Below are positions 42,568-57,500 of a stretch of DNA of 64,000 nucleotides, in pieces. Every line of letters starts with the position of its first letter. Within the stretch, counting starts at the first letter, position 1. The stretch lies in contig NC_088880.1 of assembly GCF_032884065.1 (NCBI RefSeq), forward strand, positions 32,205,298-32,269,297. The letters run 5' to 3'. A model generated the notes under the pieces. It ran no database searches. It worked only from the letters and a program-made list of their open reading frames with translations, and was not told where the DNA came from. This stretch comes from Artemia franciscana (taxonomy: Eukaryota > Arthropoda > Branchiopoda > Anostraca > Artemiidae). Position numbers and translations under genes: made by a program.

Positions 42568-45500
42568 CTGTAAAAAAATATATATAGACATACATATAGC
42601 CAAAATTATGACTTGTTATAATTCATGCATTTATTTATGAAATATAATTTCTAACAAAGAAATACATACAAATGTAAAACATCTCTACACTTCCTGTTCT
42701 AACTGATTAGCGGTTTTGTGGTCACTTTTGTTTTGACCTGCCGTACTTTGTAGTATCGTCGCTGTTGCTTTTATTAAACTTCTGAGATAATTAAAAAAAG
42801 CCCCTTGCTAAGCTTGTCTCGGAGTTAAGACCAGCAGAACAATATAAATCAGGAGCGCCAAAGTGTGATCAAGAATTTGTTTTTCTCCTAATTTTCCCTC
42901 TTGGGATGACCGTGCAAACAGCGTGCGGCATTATCTCAGGAGTCTGAAAGTGTCTGATATGACCATTGGATGTGGCGGTGAAGGTGCGGCAGTTACTCTC
43001 AGCTAAATAATCTATTAGGAGACTGATTTGTTCAGCAGATGGTCGTCAACCTATGCATACAAGAAGCAAATTTTTGAAGAATACCTAACCATGGTTGAAC
43101 CATGGTTGCCTCACGTGCAACCTAGTAAAGAACGAAACCTAGTCCTTATAACGGAAAAGCTACAAAGAAGGTTTACAAAGCCTGTCAAGTGATGGAAAAT
43201 CACCATTTGAAGCTGACTCAGCAGCAATGATAACTGTTATTTTGATTAATTATAATGATAAAAAGTTTGCTTCGAAAACAAATTTTTCAGAATTTCTATA
43301 CATAGCATGAAATCCCACAGAATGGTGTCGCATTAAAATTAAACCTGTATCGTTGGAGTCATAACCGAAAACTGCATTTAGAAGAATCACAGTCCGCCAT
43401 CTTGGGCAACCATGAAAACCACTATTTCAGGTGGCATACCGGGACGTGTCTCCATTTTTTCTTTTTATTTTTCTTCTGTCGCCTCTAGTGGGGTGCTGAA
43501 ACATCATTGAGCAATTTTTAAGGGTAAATTTAAAAGGAAATTTACACCATTTGGCAAACACCTTATCTTCATATACAAGGTGACATAACACACGAATCTT
43601 TTGACAAGAAATTACACACGTATTTTTTTAAAGTTGCTTCTCTGTGGCATAAAATAATAAAGACAAGTTTTTTCAACTGAAATTAAAGAGCAACATCAAA
43701 ACTTAAAACGAATAGAAAGTATTCCATATATAAAGTGGAGCTATCCCCTTCTCAATTCCTCATTCTTTGCGAAAAAGGTTTTTTTGCACCTTAAAAAGCT
43801 TCGAATTATAATTAAACGGCCCTTGTGTTTCAGGAGTCGTTCTTAAGGAATTGGACAAAAAGTAATGCTTTAGCGTAAAATGTGAGGTACTGAGGAGGGG
43901 GGCAACCCTTTGTACATGGAAGCATTCCTTTTAGTTTTAAGTTTTATGGTCGCTCCTTACTTTCTGTTGAGAAAACTTGCTGTTCTTGTTCAATTTATGA
44001 TCGTTTCTCAAACAATACCAGGAAATCCACCACCCAGTCCTTAGAAAATTTCCCTCCCACGAAGAATTCCTCCATGGAAAGTTCCTCCTGAAATATACCC
44101 GGAAAATTCCTCTGGAAAATTACGTCCTCGCGGAGAATTCTCCTGGAAAATTTCTTGCGGACGGTTCCACCTGAAAAATTCTTCTTAGCCTGCTTTCATT
44201 AAAAAAAAGACTTTTTTTTTTTATTTAATTTCTCATCGTTTTACAAATCATGCTAGAATCTCCCCTTCAATGGGAAATTTTCCCCGGAAATACCCATCGC
44301 CCCCCCCCAAATGGAAATATTCTCCATGGAAAATCTCCTCCAACAAGTACTATGTAAAAATAATGGGCGAATTTCATGGCCTACATCCCTTTCCCTCGAG
44401 GTTCTGGGGTTCATGTTTTCCCAAAGGCATAGCTATTTGATTTTTCAAATATGCTGAACAAAATAGATATCACAAAATATTGATTGGATGACTTTGGGGA
44501 GAAAAGGCATGGGAGGGGAACTTTAGCGTATTGGGCTAGGGTTGGGGAAGGGGAAGTTCCTTCCTTTACAGAATAATTATGTTCGTTTAAAGTTTAATTT
44601 AGCTCCTTTCTTTAAGTTTAGAAAACTTTTTTTTATATTTAATTCTTTACTAGATCCAATAATTGAAAGCCGAGGATTTTTCTAATCTTAAAATAGGTTT
44701 ATTATCAAAAGGCTAAGTTATTATTATAAAGCGCAATTAAAGAGGTGTTTTTTTTTTATCCCAGCGCTACTTTAACGCTGGGATAATGCAAGAAAAATGA
44801 GAATTAGTGAAGACTTAGGTAAAAAGTTACCCTAAAGTAATGACCAGCTGATGAATTGTATTCAAACTGCCACAAGCACAATCACAGACTCGAACACAAA
44901 TATCAAACACATAAACTTAATTGTATTCATCTTACCTCCATAGGAATACGTTCATATGAAATCCCTGGATTCATATAATCTAAAGCCCAGGCTATGAGAG
45001 CAGGTTCTGTTCCAAAGTTAGATCCAGGAACTTGGGTTGCATTATGTACGTCAAAATCATAATAATCCAACTCAAAATCATTATCTGTTCCACACCTTGA
45101 AATTTCAGCTTGAGAAACAGTTTTATTGTCCTCAGCAAGTGTTTTATTTTCATCTTTATTTTCCTGTGGCGTTTCGTAAAGCGGATTTTCGTGAAACGTA
45201 CATGAACTTTGGCTTGAATCTGGCTTATTCAATGGGAGATAATCAGTTCTTCTAAAAGTTTTCGGCGAGTAAGTGCAAGATTTTTTCAACGACCCAAGAA
45301 AAGCCTGCCCAAAAGATGGCAAATTTGGCAACGAGTTTTGCTTTGGTGTTAATGGCACAGGCACATAAACGTTTGAATTTGAATTAGGTATATCATGTGA
45401 AACCGTTGAAAACAATGTTGAGCTCTCACAAACGCTAGTTTTATCGTTTTCTGATCTTTTTACCCCAAAACAGCCGTATATAGTGAATAAAATGCAAATA

Positions 45501-48500
45501 CCAGTAAAAATGAAGACAAATGTTGCCATCACAAATATTTCAGGTAAAGATATAGCAATTGGTAATGAGGTATCTATTCTTCTGGAGAAATTTTCGAGAT
45601 TAATATCTGAAAAAAATTATTTTAACTTTAATTTTTGAGCCATACAAACAACAAAAACGAGCAACAGGTTGTAATAAAAAAGCTGAAAATCCTGCTGATT
45701 TTTTTTTCATTTTTTACTGCCTTGATTTTCGTCTTGAGATCAAGATCTTGATATTAGGGTCGACACAGCAGCGTTGACTAAGATAAGTCAGTTACCCAGT
45801 CCAGGGCTGTCACTGCCATGTATAAATCCATGGAAACACAAATTTTTCAAGCTATGTTATAGATTTTTAAAATGCCTTGGCTTTTCATCCTTAGTCATGG
45901 ATTTACAAAGGAGAAAAGGATATCTTCCATCTAAAGAGCAAAAAATTATTGGGTTTGTTCCAGCTCAGTCAAAAAGTAAAGTTTAGTCTTTATTGGCAGA
46001 ACCTGGAACATGACATCTAGATATGTCAATGAATGCTAGAATTAAGAGAAAAAACTTTTCGTAAAGCTGGTGAAATTTTTAGTGAACCTTGGGCTTCATC
46101 TCCAGAATTTCTGGATTATGGGTTTTCTGTATAATGAAGCTGGTCCCCAAAACAGCTATGTCAGATGCTTTTGTCACTATCACTTTTCAGAGCTCCAATT
46201 TGACAGGAGTATGTTCACTTACCTTGATTATATGCCAACATTGCTTTCTAATTTTTGTGCAAATTCCAAAAATTTTCAAAGGAACTTAAAATGATTTCTT
46301 TTCAAGTAGCTTACAATTACAATTATTCAAATTTACAACATCCATATGGGAAATGTCAAATACATGAATACACTGAATCTACTCGGTAACAGGAGATTTA
46401 AAAGGTCAACTGGAGTTCAAAAAAATTCCAGAATTTGAAAGTAAAACAATCGAAGTAGCTATGATTTATGGAGGATAAACATCTGCAGTTGACTGCAGTT
46501 CAACCATAGTGGGGTAGAACGCACCTTAGAATTCGGTCAAAGATGGAACGAGCCTAAGAAGTTGAATTTTAGCTCATTTCAGAAAGCCTGTGATCGCAAA
46601 ATTTCATTTTATACAAGCACAATGAGAGAATGAAATACGGCCAATCTAACCTGCCTAGAAGATAAAAGTAGTTGGTGCTCGAGTAAAGGTATGTTTGCTT
46701 GGTCTCGGTACAGAAGTCTGAGGAATACTTTACTCAGATGTTCAGTGAATACTGTTTTGGCACTGATGAGAGTGCAGCAGTAAGTGCCCTTTCTACACGA
46801 ATGGGCTATGCTGACCCACTTTGATCAAATGATCGCACCAATAAAAAAAAAAAGATTTTTTTCCATCCCTTTTGTTGAGGTCGAACTATTCACGCCAAAG
46901 TTTCCTAGTTAGGCCACACCTACGTGTTTATAATTTGCTGTTAAAAGCCGTAATTAAAAAAGTCACCAGTCACCAGTTTTCCAAACCTTATTTTAGTTGA
47001 ATACAAAAAGAATTTTTTTTTTCATATTTGCAATATTAGTTTTCTGTCCATCTGAACATTTTTGTTTGACCCAAGTTTCTTCCTCTGAGCTATTGAAATG
47101 TCCTGTGAATAGTTCTACACCATTTCAGATTCCTGGAGTGCTTTCAACACTGACGTGTATTCAAGCTCAACAAGTTTCAATTGGTTCTTAGACACAGAAA
47201 AAGTTTTAGTTTTTAACTTTTTTTAGGCTTAATTGTGATTTTAGTTTTTAAATGTTGACTTGTTTGCAAAAAACATATTTAGTTGTCCCAGGAGTCTCAA
47301 TAATTAAATCCTTTTGATTGAATAATTATTGAATTGCTCCAATATATTACTATTAGTACAAGTTATTCAGGACAACTCATCATTAAGGTTAAGACTTAAC
47401 CTCTCAGATATTCCAGAATCAGGGCTTTCAGATTCTGAGAAACTGAGACGTGAAGTGGATACTTTTTGAAGATTCTATGGAACGCTGAGCCTGCCACGCT
47501 TCTTTTTCTCATAGGTGTGGCAGCCGTAGTTGGCGTCGTGAAATGAATGAGGTTGACTAATGCTGGATTCCTAGGTGATGCTGTGATAAAACTAGAAAGT
47601 GTTAGAGGTGCTGCGATTAGAAGAAAATTTATATAAACTAAAACTAATTTAGGTTTACTGCACACAAAGGAACAAAAAATTGATAAATATTGTAATACTT
47701 CATAAACTGATTGTTTCATATTTTGACTTTAATGCATAGTTCTTGATAATTTCAGTATACATGTATATTTGTTTGCACATAGTTATTTAAAATATTAAAA
47801 TATTAATTTAAATACTATATCCAAATTTAGAATATTTTTTTTTGTAGAGCCTATGGCATTAACGATGTTAATTCTGTAATAAAACCTAAACTCTCCTATT
47901 GTGCTGTTTTAATTTCTGATCGTTTTTTAAATAATGCTGAGAAACTCGGTGCCCCCATCATAAAAATGTCCCTTCCCCGTGAAAATATTCTCCATGAAAA
48001 GGTCCTCACATGTGACCCCCCCCCTGACCCACCCCTGACCATAAAAAATCCCTCCTGAAAACATTTGTAGGCTATACTTCCCGACAACCGATGCTATCTT
48101 AAACAATGGGCGAAATTCATAACTTGCAGCCCTTCCCCGGGACTGTGGGGGATTAAGCCATCCTGAAAGATATAGTTATTCCGACTATGTTGAACCAAAA
48201 TGATATCTAAAAATTTTGATCGGGTACCTCCGGGAAAAATATGAGTATGGGAGAAACTTGTTGCTCTCCAATTTCTAATATCTTCATTTTTTCAACATAC
48301 GTAGCTATTACCCTCGAAAACTAAAACTTTTGAAATAGGAAAAGAGCCTTTAATCACATTCTTTACCATTTGCAATCATAAAATAGTCTAATATCTTCAT
48401 TTTTTCAACATACGTAGATTACCCTCGAAAACTAAAACTTTTGAAATAGGAAAAGAGCCTTTAATCACATTCTTTACCATTAATCGATACAATCACCTCT

Positions 48501-51500
48501 GGGAAAAGAAACAAACAAATGAACACGCATCCGTGAAAATGAACACGCATCTGACAAAAAATACAAAATTCCACTTTTTTTTAGATAAGAGCTTTAAACC
48601 TCTTTAAAAGAGCTTAATTTATACGCTGAATCTGACGATGTGATTTTTGATCCAAGTTTCTATCACTTTTAGGGGGTGTTTCCCCACAGAAAAATACCGT
48701 TTTCCAGAGTTTCGGTAGCTATTGAGCCCGGTCGCTCTTTACTTACACCTCGTTACCATGAACTGTTTGATAATCAACTAGTACTAATTTTGATTTTTGT
48801 GGAACGTAATTTCAGTTATTAAAGTACTCAAAGCTAATAAAAGGCGCTAAAAAACAGCAAAAACACAGTTTAATTTTGGTTGCAGTTGAATATAAAATGA
48901 TGAAGAAAAGAGAACAAAAAACAAAAAAAAAATAATAGATTGAACAGTAGCAACAAGTGAAAATAAAAATCTTTCCCAAAATGGATGAAATCGACTATTG
49001 CTCTAACATTTAAAACAAGCTTTTTGTTTTATCAATTTAGATGATACTACACTAGTGCTTGAGGAAAAAATATGATCCAATGTGGGCCAAGAAAACTTCT
49101 ATGGAAAGTAAAAAACCTTTGGCATTAATTTTGAAAGCCCAGATGGTTGATTGTGATAGTCTTGAGATGCCCTTTGAGTGATATCAATTTTATTCAAGTA
49201 TCTTTATGCTTCATCTACAACCACATTTGAATTTGTTTTTATATCCTGAGAAGTTCTTATCCAAAAACAACGTATTATAGTGGTAGTTTATATAATTTTG
49301 GTCTTGATTTCTGCAGAGTGGCACCAGTAATTATCGTAATTATGTTGGTCCGAGTGCGATTTAAGGCAATATTAAAAGGAAGAAAAGACAGGTTACAGAT
49401 TTTTGGACGTAGAGATTACTTAAAGAAAGAAAAGATAAAGAAAAAGAAATTTTTAATATATTGAACAGTAGTAAAAAATGAAGATAAATAATTGACACAA
49501 GAATAAGATTTTGGTTGTATTTTAATTTAGATAAACCAACTAAGTTAACCCCCTGGCTTGAGACTTAGCGTCTTCAAACATGTAAGGTACTATATGGCTC
49601 ATTTTTATTTTTCTCTGTAATTTTAACTTGACTTGGAATAATCGGCTCTAACTCCCCCCATCCTCCTACAAGATTTTGGAGAAACTACTTCACTGCAATT
49701 TACTAAGTCACTCCAAGTGCAATAGAAAGTATCGAAATAAAAAAAAGGAGTAATGCGAGGAAAATTAGAATCATGTCAAACTTGAATAGAATTCAACTAA
49801 AAAATAAAATAAATAAAGCGGAAAAAAGAGGAATTACCGATAGCTTGAACAGTAGCAACAAATGAAGATGAACAATTGTCCACGTGATTATGGACGAAGG
49901 CAATAAGGGCAACCGATGAAGAGCTCTCAATTATTGAGTTGTTAAAGGATGAGTTGGTGTACTCAAACAGAAGATCTGATGTCAGGCTTGGTCCTCCCCT
50001 TACTTGCAAAATATGATTACCATCACAACAACTTGAGTTGAAGAAAGAAATATACACTTGGATCCCTTTGCCATTATCTGCCTAGAATAGTTTCCTTTTA
50101 TTCCATAGCTAATATTAAAAATGTTTGACTATAAACTCAGGCGAATCTGGGTATCCCAGTATGTTAAAAAAGCCATTGAACAGCGGTTTAAGTTCCAGAC
50201 TATATTAAATACTTGAAACCATTTAAAGTTCTGATTGACCATGAAAAAACGCTTTGTTATTCAGACTATATTATACACTTGCATTATACGCTTATATTAT
50301 ATTATATTATACATTTCTACACTTATATACACTTATACACTTATTATACACTATATTATACACTTATATTGTACGCTTACTTTATGTTATATTATACATT
50401 TGTGGTATATTTTGACAGGTATGCGAGTGGAGGTTTCCACACCAATACAGCGGAGGGCTTAATTTGTTTAAAATACTGAATCCCCACTATTCTCGCTTTT
50501 TAAATATTTTCTTATGGGAAAAATATAATCACAGCAACTCAAGCTGAACCAAGAAATATACACACGAATCCTTTAGTAAGCATCTATCTTTAAACACTTC
50601 CTTTTCGTTTCATTTTGATTCTCTTTCCCCACCCATGGTTATGTCCATTATTGAACCTAGATCTTTTCTCTCACATACTTTAGTAAGGAGAAAAACAAAT
50701 AAACCACCAGATATTTTGGTCACGTGCCAATTATGCACCTAGGCTATACTACTACACACACAAATGGGCTTGTAAGACATCACCCCTGTCTATAAAAAAA
50801 AGGTTTTATACAATGACCAGACATCGGTTGAACCAACATACAAACGAAGTGAAACACTGCCTGAGATTCGATCAGCTTAGGCCCTCTTAACTCGAGGAAG
50901 GCACAATACATTACTATCGTCAATTTTCTGTTTTGACTACAAAAATAATAATAGAAACTCCAGTAATTCATCATAAGACAATAGCTTTCGATAGTTTTTG
51001 CACTGTTTTCGTCTATTATCATACATTCTATTAAAACTGGATCAATTATTGTTACCTATGATTAGTTATAAAAAAAATTGAAGAACTTCAAAAATGCTTG
51101 ACGGTTTCCAGCCAATCCCACATGCAACACTAAATAAGCCCCCTCCCCTGCTGTTTATTATAAAACCTATTTTCGAACGACTGAAAATTTGCTTTATTTC
51201 TGACACTTGCCAAAGGGGCAGCAAGGGTCATGTTGAAAAAATGTTGGACTTAAAACTTTCAGAAGATGCCTTGGAGGGTCAAAAAGGCTAGAGAAGGTTC
51301 TTGTTTGCCCACCAGTCATTTCAAAACCTTAGAAAGGGCACCGGGAGCTTCAATTTTCAATATAATGAAACTTTAGAGGCTCGTGGAAATTCTTCAAAGT
51401 TTTTACGACCGCTCCTACCGTATAATGCGGCCAGGAAAAAAATATAATGGGTAAGATATACTTGAATAGCATACAGCTCTTTACTTTGGCTGCGCTACAA

Positions 51501-54500
51501 TGCTGCCTCTCATGGTCAAGTGGGCTAGACCATCAAGTCTAGTGGGATAATGGGCTAGACAAGCCATATATTCTGATATATGGCTTGTCATTACAGCAGT
51601 CAAATCCAATTCTAGCTTCAAATGTTTTGTCATGAAAGTATTATCAATGTTTGAACGGTGAATTTTCAACCGATTTAGGGGAGGGACGTACTGATAAAAG
51701 TAGATAGAACTTTCAAAATAGGGGCTTAATGACACATATCTTCGTTTTAACTCATACCATTAGAAAGAAGAAATGGCACAATAGACTTTAAATTATAGTT
51801 TTTATCTTTTGATTTTAGACGCCCAATCTGTTAAAGCCAATTTTGGCTTTAGATGCGTCATCACGAAAGTATTTACAAGGCTTAAACATTGAAATTTAAG
51901 CCAATGTGGGGGCGGAAGGGATATTAATATGAGCATAGACGCACTTAATTAACAAAGGATCAATGAAGCGTCTCTTCCCTTTAACTTTTATCTTTACAGA
52001 AAGTTATCATCGGTCAGTTTCGTTCTACGCTAAAGAGTGTGGAACCTCGAGTCACATATTAGACGTCGGCTAGCTACAAAAGGTCAGTGACGCTGGGATT
52101 CACCAGAAGACAGGGTAGCCACGTACGAAACAAATAATTGAAGAAAAACGGGTTTAATTTTTTTAAATAAAGCAGTGACAACAAAATAAAATAAAAACTA
52201 CACTTTAACTAACAAAAAATAAAAATACTCCGAATATTTCGGCCCCACCTCCGGGAGCCTTTCTCAACGGAAAAAAAAAAAAAAAAAAAAAAAGGGAGAA
52301 AATTACAACAATTTAAGACTACTTTTAAGACATTTTAAAAATGCCACGACAACTAAACCAAACTAAAAATATAAACAATCAAATATAAAAGAAACAAGAA
52401 CTCACATTTTTAAAACAAACACTCCCGCACTTGACTGTAACTTTAGAAAAAAAACTGCAATAATTGTTTCTATTGGCACTTTCCTCTGCCACAATCGCTG
52501 TATAAATGGGGATCTATCAAAAATGAAAAATATAAATACTTGTAACAATACGAAAAAGAGGTCACCCAACCCCCAAATCCAATCAAAATCTTACAGGTTA
52601 ATGAAACACAATTATGAATTATAAATTGAATGGATTTTTTCATTTGCTATTTTAGCTGCCGTCCGTTGACTTCTTACAGCATTGACCATGCTTTGACCTC
52701 CGTTCGCAAGGTTATTACTTGTTTCAGGACAATTATGCAAACCAATACTCATTGAAGTTTTTGACTGGTCTTTAATTAAACTATTATAAATTGAATTTAT
52801 TTTAAATTCCCCCTCATCTCTATTGATACTAATACCCCCATAGATAATCTTTTTTATTTCTATAATTTCTCTGAAACTTTGTAAAAGTCCTACAGACTTA
52901 TCAATAATTTTTGTCTGATCAAATAAAATACTATGATGAGGAAAATTATACACGTGACCAGCTATAGCGGATTCAAAAGTATCAGGTTTTTTATTTTGTC
53001 TTAGCGAGCAATCTATCGCGTATTTGTGTTGCTGTAGCCTATTTTTTAAATTCTGCTGTGTTCTACCTACATAAAATTTACCACAAGAGCATGGAATTTT
53101 GTATACCCCCTGTTGTATATTTCTTGGAACTTTATCTTTTCCGTTATTTAGCCATGATCTTATATTTTGTCCTGATTTAAAAGCTGTTTTTATATTATGT
53201 TTTTTTAATTCTTTCCTTAATTTCTGTGACAACCTTGGGATATAAGGCAAAGTTATGTAATTTGGTTTTTGATTTGATTCATTTTCTTCTAATTTTACAG
53301 GTTCCAGTAACTTTTTTTTTCCTTTTTTCAATTATTTGAGAAATCATATTTTCGGGATATCTATTTCCTACTAGAATATCCTTAATAAAAATTAATTCAC
53401 TACTAATGTATTCTGGTGAAGCTAAATTTAACACTCTATCCACTAAAGAAATAACTACCCCCCTTTTTACTTGGATCGGGTGATTTGATGTGAAAGACAA
53501 ATAGCGGTTGTTATTAGTTGGTTTACGGTAAATTGAAAACACTAGTTTATTATTATTTCTATGGATCCAAATATCCAGAAACGGTAATTTTTTCTCTGTT
53601 TCATTTTCAATTGTAAAAACCAATTCCCCTCATCATTATCTTGTAGTCATCATTATCTTGGGCACGTCCTCCGAATAGAGGAGTGAAGGATCAAAAGTGA
53701 TGGACGTCGATGGAGAGAGAGAGACTTAGTTCTAGGAAAGTGATGAAATGAACAGCAAAAGGAAAATCACATATACATTTCGACAGAATTCTGTCTGTTT
53801 GGCTAGTAGTTATCCCCCACTGATTTAAAAATCGCCAATAGCTGCTATCCTTTCTTTCTTTAATCTAGAAGAAGGTTCAACGGCGATTCTCTTAGGGGGA
53901 AAATCTTGTGTTAATTACATGATGGGGAATGTTTTCTAAAAGATTCTGGTGCAAGTTACGCCAATGGTAATGTTTTCTAAGATATGCAGGCGCATGTTAC
54001 ATAATAGGGAATGTTTTCTAAGAGACGCAGATGCATGTTGTGTCACAGGGAATTTAGTTATGCAAATATAATGTAAGAGGATGTGTTTGAGTCCACTAGT
54101 CAAGCGAGGAAATTTTGTTAAGGCATTTTTCTTCAAGACATTTTTTCAAGACGTATCAAGATATTCCAAGACCTTCTTCGTGGGGCCTCTAACCTAACTA
54201 CTGGGGGCCATAGCATCCAATTCAACCGATATCCCTAAAATCAAATTTTACCGACCCCTTAACCTAACCACCGAGGTACTAGCAACAATTTCAACCGAAT
54301 CCCTAGCATCCCATTGCATCGGGGACCCTAGGAACCAATTGCAATGGAAGCCCTAGCGAGCAACACCAATGGGGGCCCTCTAGCATCCAATTCTAATGGG
54401 ACCCTCGCATCCAATTCCATCGAGACCCCTTAAGCTAACCACTGGGTGGCCATAGCATACAATCTCACCGGGGGTGTTTTGTAACAAGTATTTTTTATTT

Positions 54501-57500
54501 TGAAAGAACAATATCTGATTTCTTGTGTTTTGTAAGAGCCGTTATGATTGTTTAAGATTTATTTTTGTTTTGTAGGAATTATTTGTGTTTCGTACCAAAA
54601 ATTTGCGATTTCTTAGGATGTAGTTTTGTTTTGTAAGAATTAGTTTGATTTTTTAAGAAGTATTTTGTAAGAAAAATTGGTGATCCTTTGGGAAGCATTT
54701 TTGTTTTGTAAGAATCTTTTGCTTCGTAAAGTGTATTTTGTAAGTTGTAAGAAGAATATTTGGTTTCTCAGGATGTAATTTTTTTTATGAGTTGTATTTT
54801 GCTTTGTAAGAAGTACTTTTTTTTTGTAACAGGTCTTTGTATTTTGTAAGAACAATCTTTTATTAATTAGGATGTATTTTTGTTTTGTAAGAATCATCTT
54901 CTGTTTTCTAAGAAGTATTTTATATTTTGTAAGAACAATTTGTGATCTCTTAGGATGTATATTTGTTTTGTAAGAATTAGTTTTTGCTTTGCAAGAAGTA
55001 TTCTTTATTTTGTAACAATTTTTTTTTATTTTGTGGAACAATATCTAATTTCATAGGATGTATTTTGTATTTTGCAAGAAGCGTTTGTGATTTTTTAGGA
55101 TGTATTTTCGTTTTGTAGGAATTATTTTTGTTTTGTAAGAAGTAATTTTGATTTTTTGGGATGTATTTATGTTTGTAAGAATAATTTTTTTTATAAGAAG
55201 CAATTTGTAAGAGGAAATGGTGATCTTTTGAGATGTATACTTGTTTTCTTTAGAATTTCTGTTTTATATGATGTATTTTGTATGATGTAAAACGAGTTTG
55301 TGATTTCTCAGGATGTATTTTTTATAAGAAATATTTTTTTCTTTGTAAGAAGTATTCTTTGTTTTGCAACAATTATTTTTTATTTAGTAAGAACAATCTC
55401 TGATTATTTAGGATGTGTTTTGTAAGAACCGAATCTGAATGTTTAGGATGTATTTTTGATTTGTAAGAATATTCTTTTGTTTTGTAAGAAGTGTTTTCTA
55501 TTCTGTAAGAGGAATTCATGATCTTTTGGGATGTATTTTTGTTTTGTTAGAACTATTTTCGCTTTGTAGGAACAATCTCTGATTTTGCTGTATTTTCAGT
55601 TTTGTAAGAATTTTGTTTTGTTTTGTAGCAAGTAGTTTTTGGTCTGCAAGAAGTATTTTTTGTTTTGTAAGAAGTATTTTTGTTCCGAAAGAATAATTTA
55701 TGATTTCTTAGGATGTTTTTTTTTGTAAGAGTTGTTTTTTTTGTTTTTAAAGAAGTACTTTGTATTTTATAAGATGAATCTGTGATCTCTTAGGATATAT
55801 TTTTGTTTTTAAAATTTTTTTTTGTTTTGCATGAAGTATTTTTTGTTTTGTAACAAGAATTTTTTATTTTATAGAAAGAGTTTTAGATTGATTAGGATGT
55901 ATTTCTGTTTTGGAAGAACCAAGTTTTGCTCTGTATGAAGTAGTTTTTGTTTTGTAAGAAGTATTTTGTATTTTGTAAAAACAATCTCTGATTTTCTTTT
56001 GTATTTTGTTTTCTAAGAGTTGTTAACGATGTATTGTTGTTTTGTAGGAATCTTTTTTTGATTTTTGAGAAACATTAGAACAAAATCAGTTTCACGAGGA
56101 GAAAATTCAATGTACAAGTTTCACGAAGAGAAAAATCAGCATGCAACAAGTTTTCTGATTTTTGTTTTTTCTTAAGTCAAAGATTTAAATCTTTTAAATT
56201 AACCTGATTTTTCTTAGCGAAACTTTTACATTGATGTTTATCCTCGTGAAACTGATTTTGTTCATATATTTCTTTCAAAAAAAAATTTTAAGACAAATAT
56301 ACATCCTTAATATTTCTTAAAAAACAAAAAGACATAAAAAATCAGAGATTTTTCTTACAAAATGCTTCTTACAAAACAAAAAATACTTCTTAACAAAATA
56401 AAAATATATCCCTAACAATCACAAACTTTTTCTACAAAATACAAAATATTTGTCACAAAACAAAAAATACTTTTGTATTTTGTTTACAAAGCAAAAAAGA
56501 ATTACTACAAAACAAAAATACATCCCAAAATATCACAAATTCTTCTTACAAAATACAAAATGCTTCTTACAAAACAAAAAAATAACTCTTAAAAAATAAA
56601 AATACATCCCAAGAAATCAAAAATTTTATTTGAAAAGCAAAAAATAATTCGTTAAAACGAAAATACATCCAAAGAAATCACAAACGGTTCTTACAAAATG
56701 CAAAATACATCATAAAAATCAGAGATTGTTCTTAAAAAAATACAAAATACTTGTTACAAAACCAAAAATACTTCTTATAATGCAAAAAATAAGTCTTAGA
56801 AAACTAAAATACATCCTAAGAAATCACAGATTGTTATTGCAAAATGTCACCTTCCTACTGCTGCCATCCAATCATTTTCACTCAAAGATGACGACAAGTT
56901 TTGATATATCTCTAGTGTTTAGAGCTAGAGACATATGAAGTGGGAATTTATGAAGATTTATATAATTACACTCTAGTTGGGTTCATTTAGGTCCAATTAG
57001 CGTGCCTCCACTATGCTAAGTAAACCTAAATAAGCCTAATTATAATACAATCATTTATGCTGTCCATTGCTTGCCATCATTTGCTAGGAGTCATCAGAAG
57101 AAATTCTAATGGAGGTTTTTTCATTAAGTTTGATGGAATTTTAATGTAAATGAATATTTTGCAGAAAAATGCACAAAAATTCCTAATGTTCAATAATGGC
57201 TGCTAGAGGGTGTTGTGTGTTAGCCATTGAGTGCCACAGACTGGGATTTGAGAGAATGGGTTTCTAGGGTACCCATGTTTCTTTAATTAAATGTTCTTTT
57301 TGCTTATATTTTATCCTTTAACAAGTTTCTTTCACGTTTCGTTTTAACTGCCTTTTCTATGTTTTAATAATGCTTCTAAATTTTTTTATTAGTAAAATTT
57401 GTCTATACAAAAATTTGTATCCTGGAAATTTGGATCCAGGATAAAACTTCAATATATTTGACTAATACCACTTAAGCATATTGTAGCCTATGCACAGAGG

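Larger units (their letters stand above)
47581..49837 (-). other. Intron of the membrane-protein gene with exon relics
   Basis: The intron holds a dispersed repeat fragment (47880-48290), an imperfect tandem duplication (48277-48483), and broken copies of the two CUB exons (48936-49005, 49121-49275, 49456-49540). The remainder is AT-rich and featureless. Confidence 0.75.

Noticed and set aside
45774-46294. Several 66-74-codon plus-strand frames
   Set aside because: They lie in an intron of the minus-strand membrane gene, overlap each other in different frames, and resemble no family.
54640-55041. Lysine/tyrosine-rich 133-codon minus-strand frame
   Set aside because: Artefact of the TTTTGTAAGAA repeat in the foldback arm.
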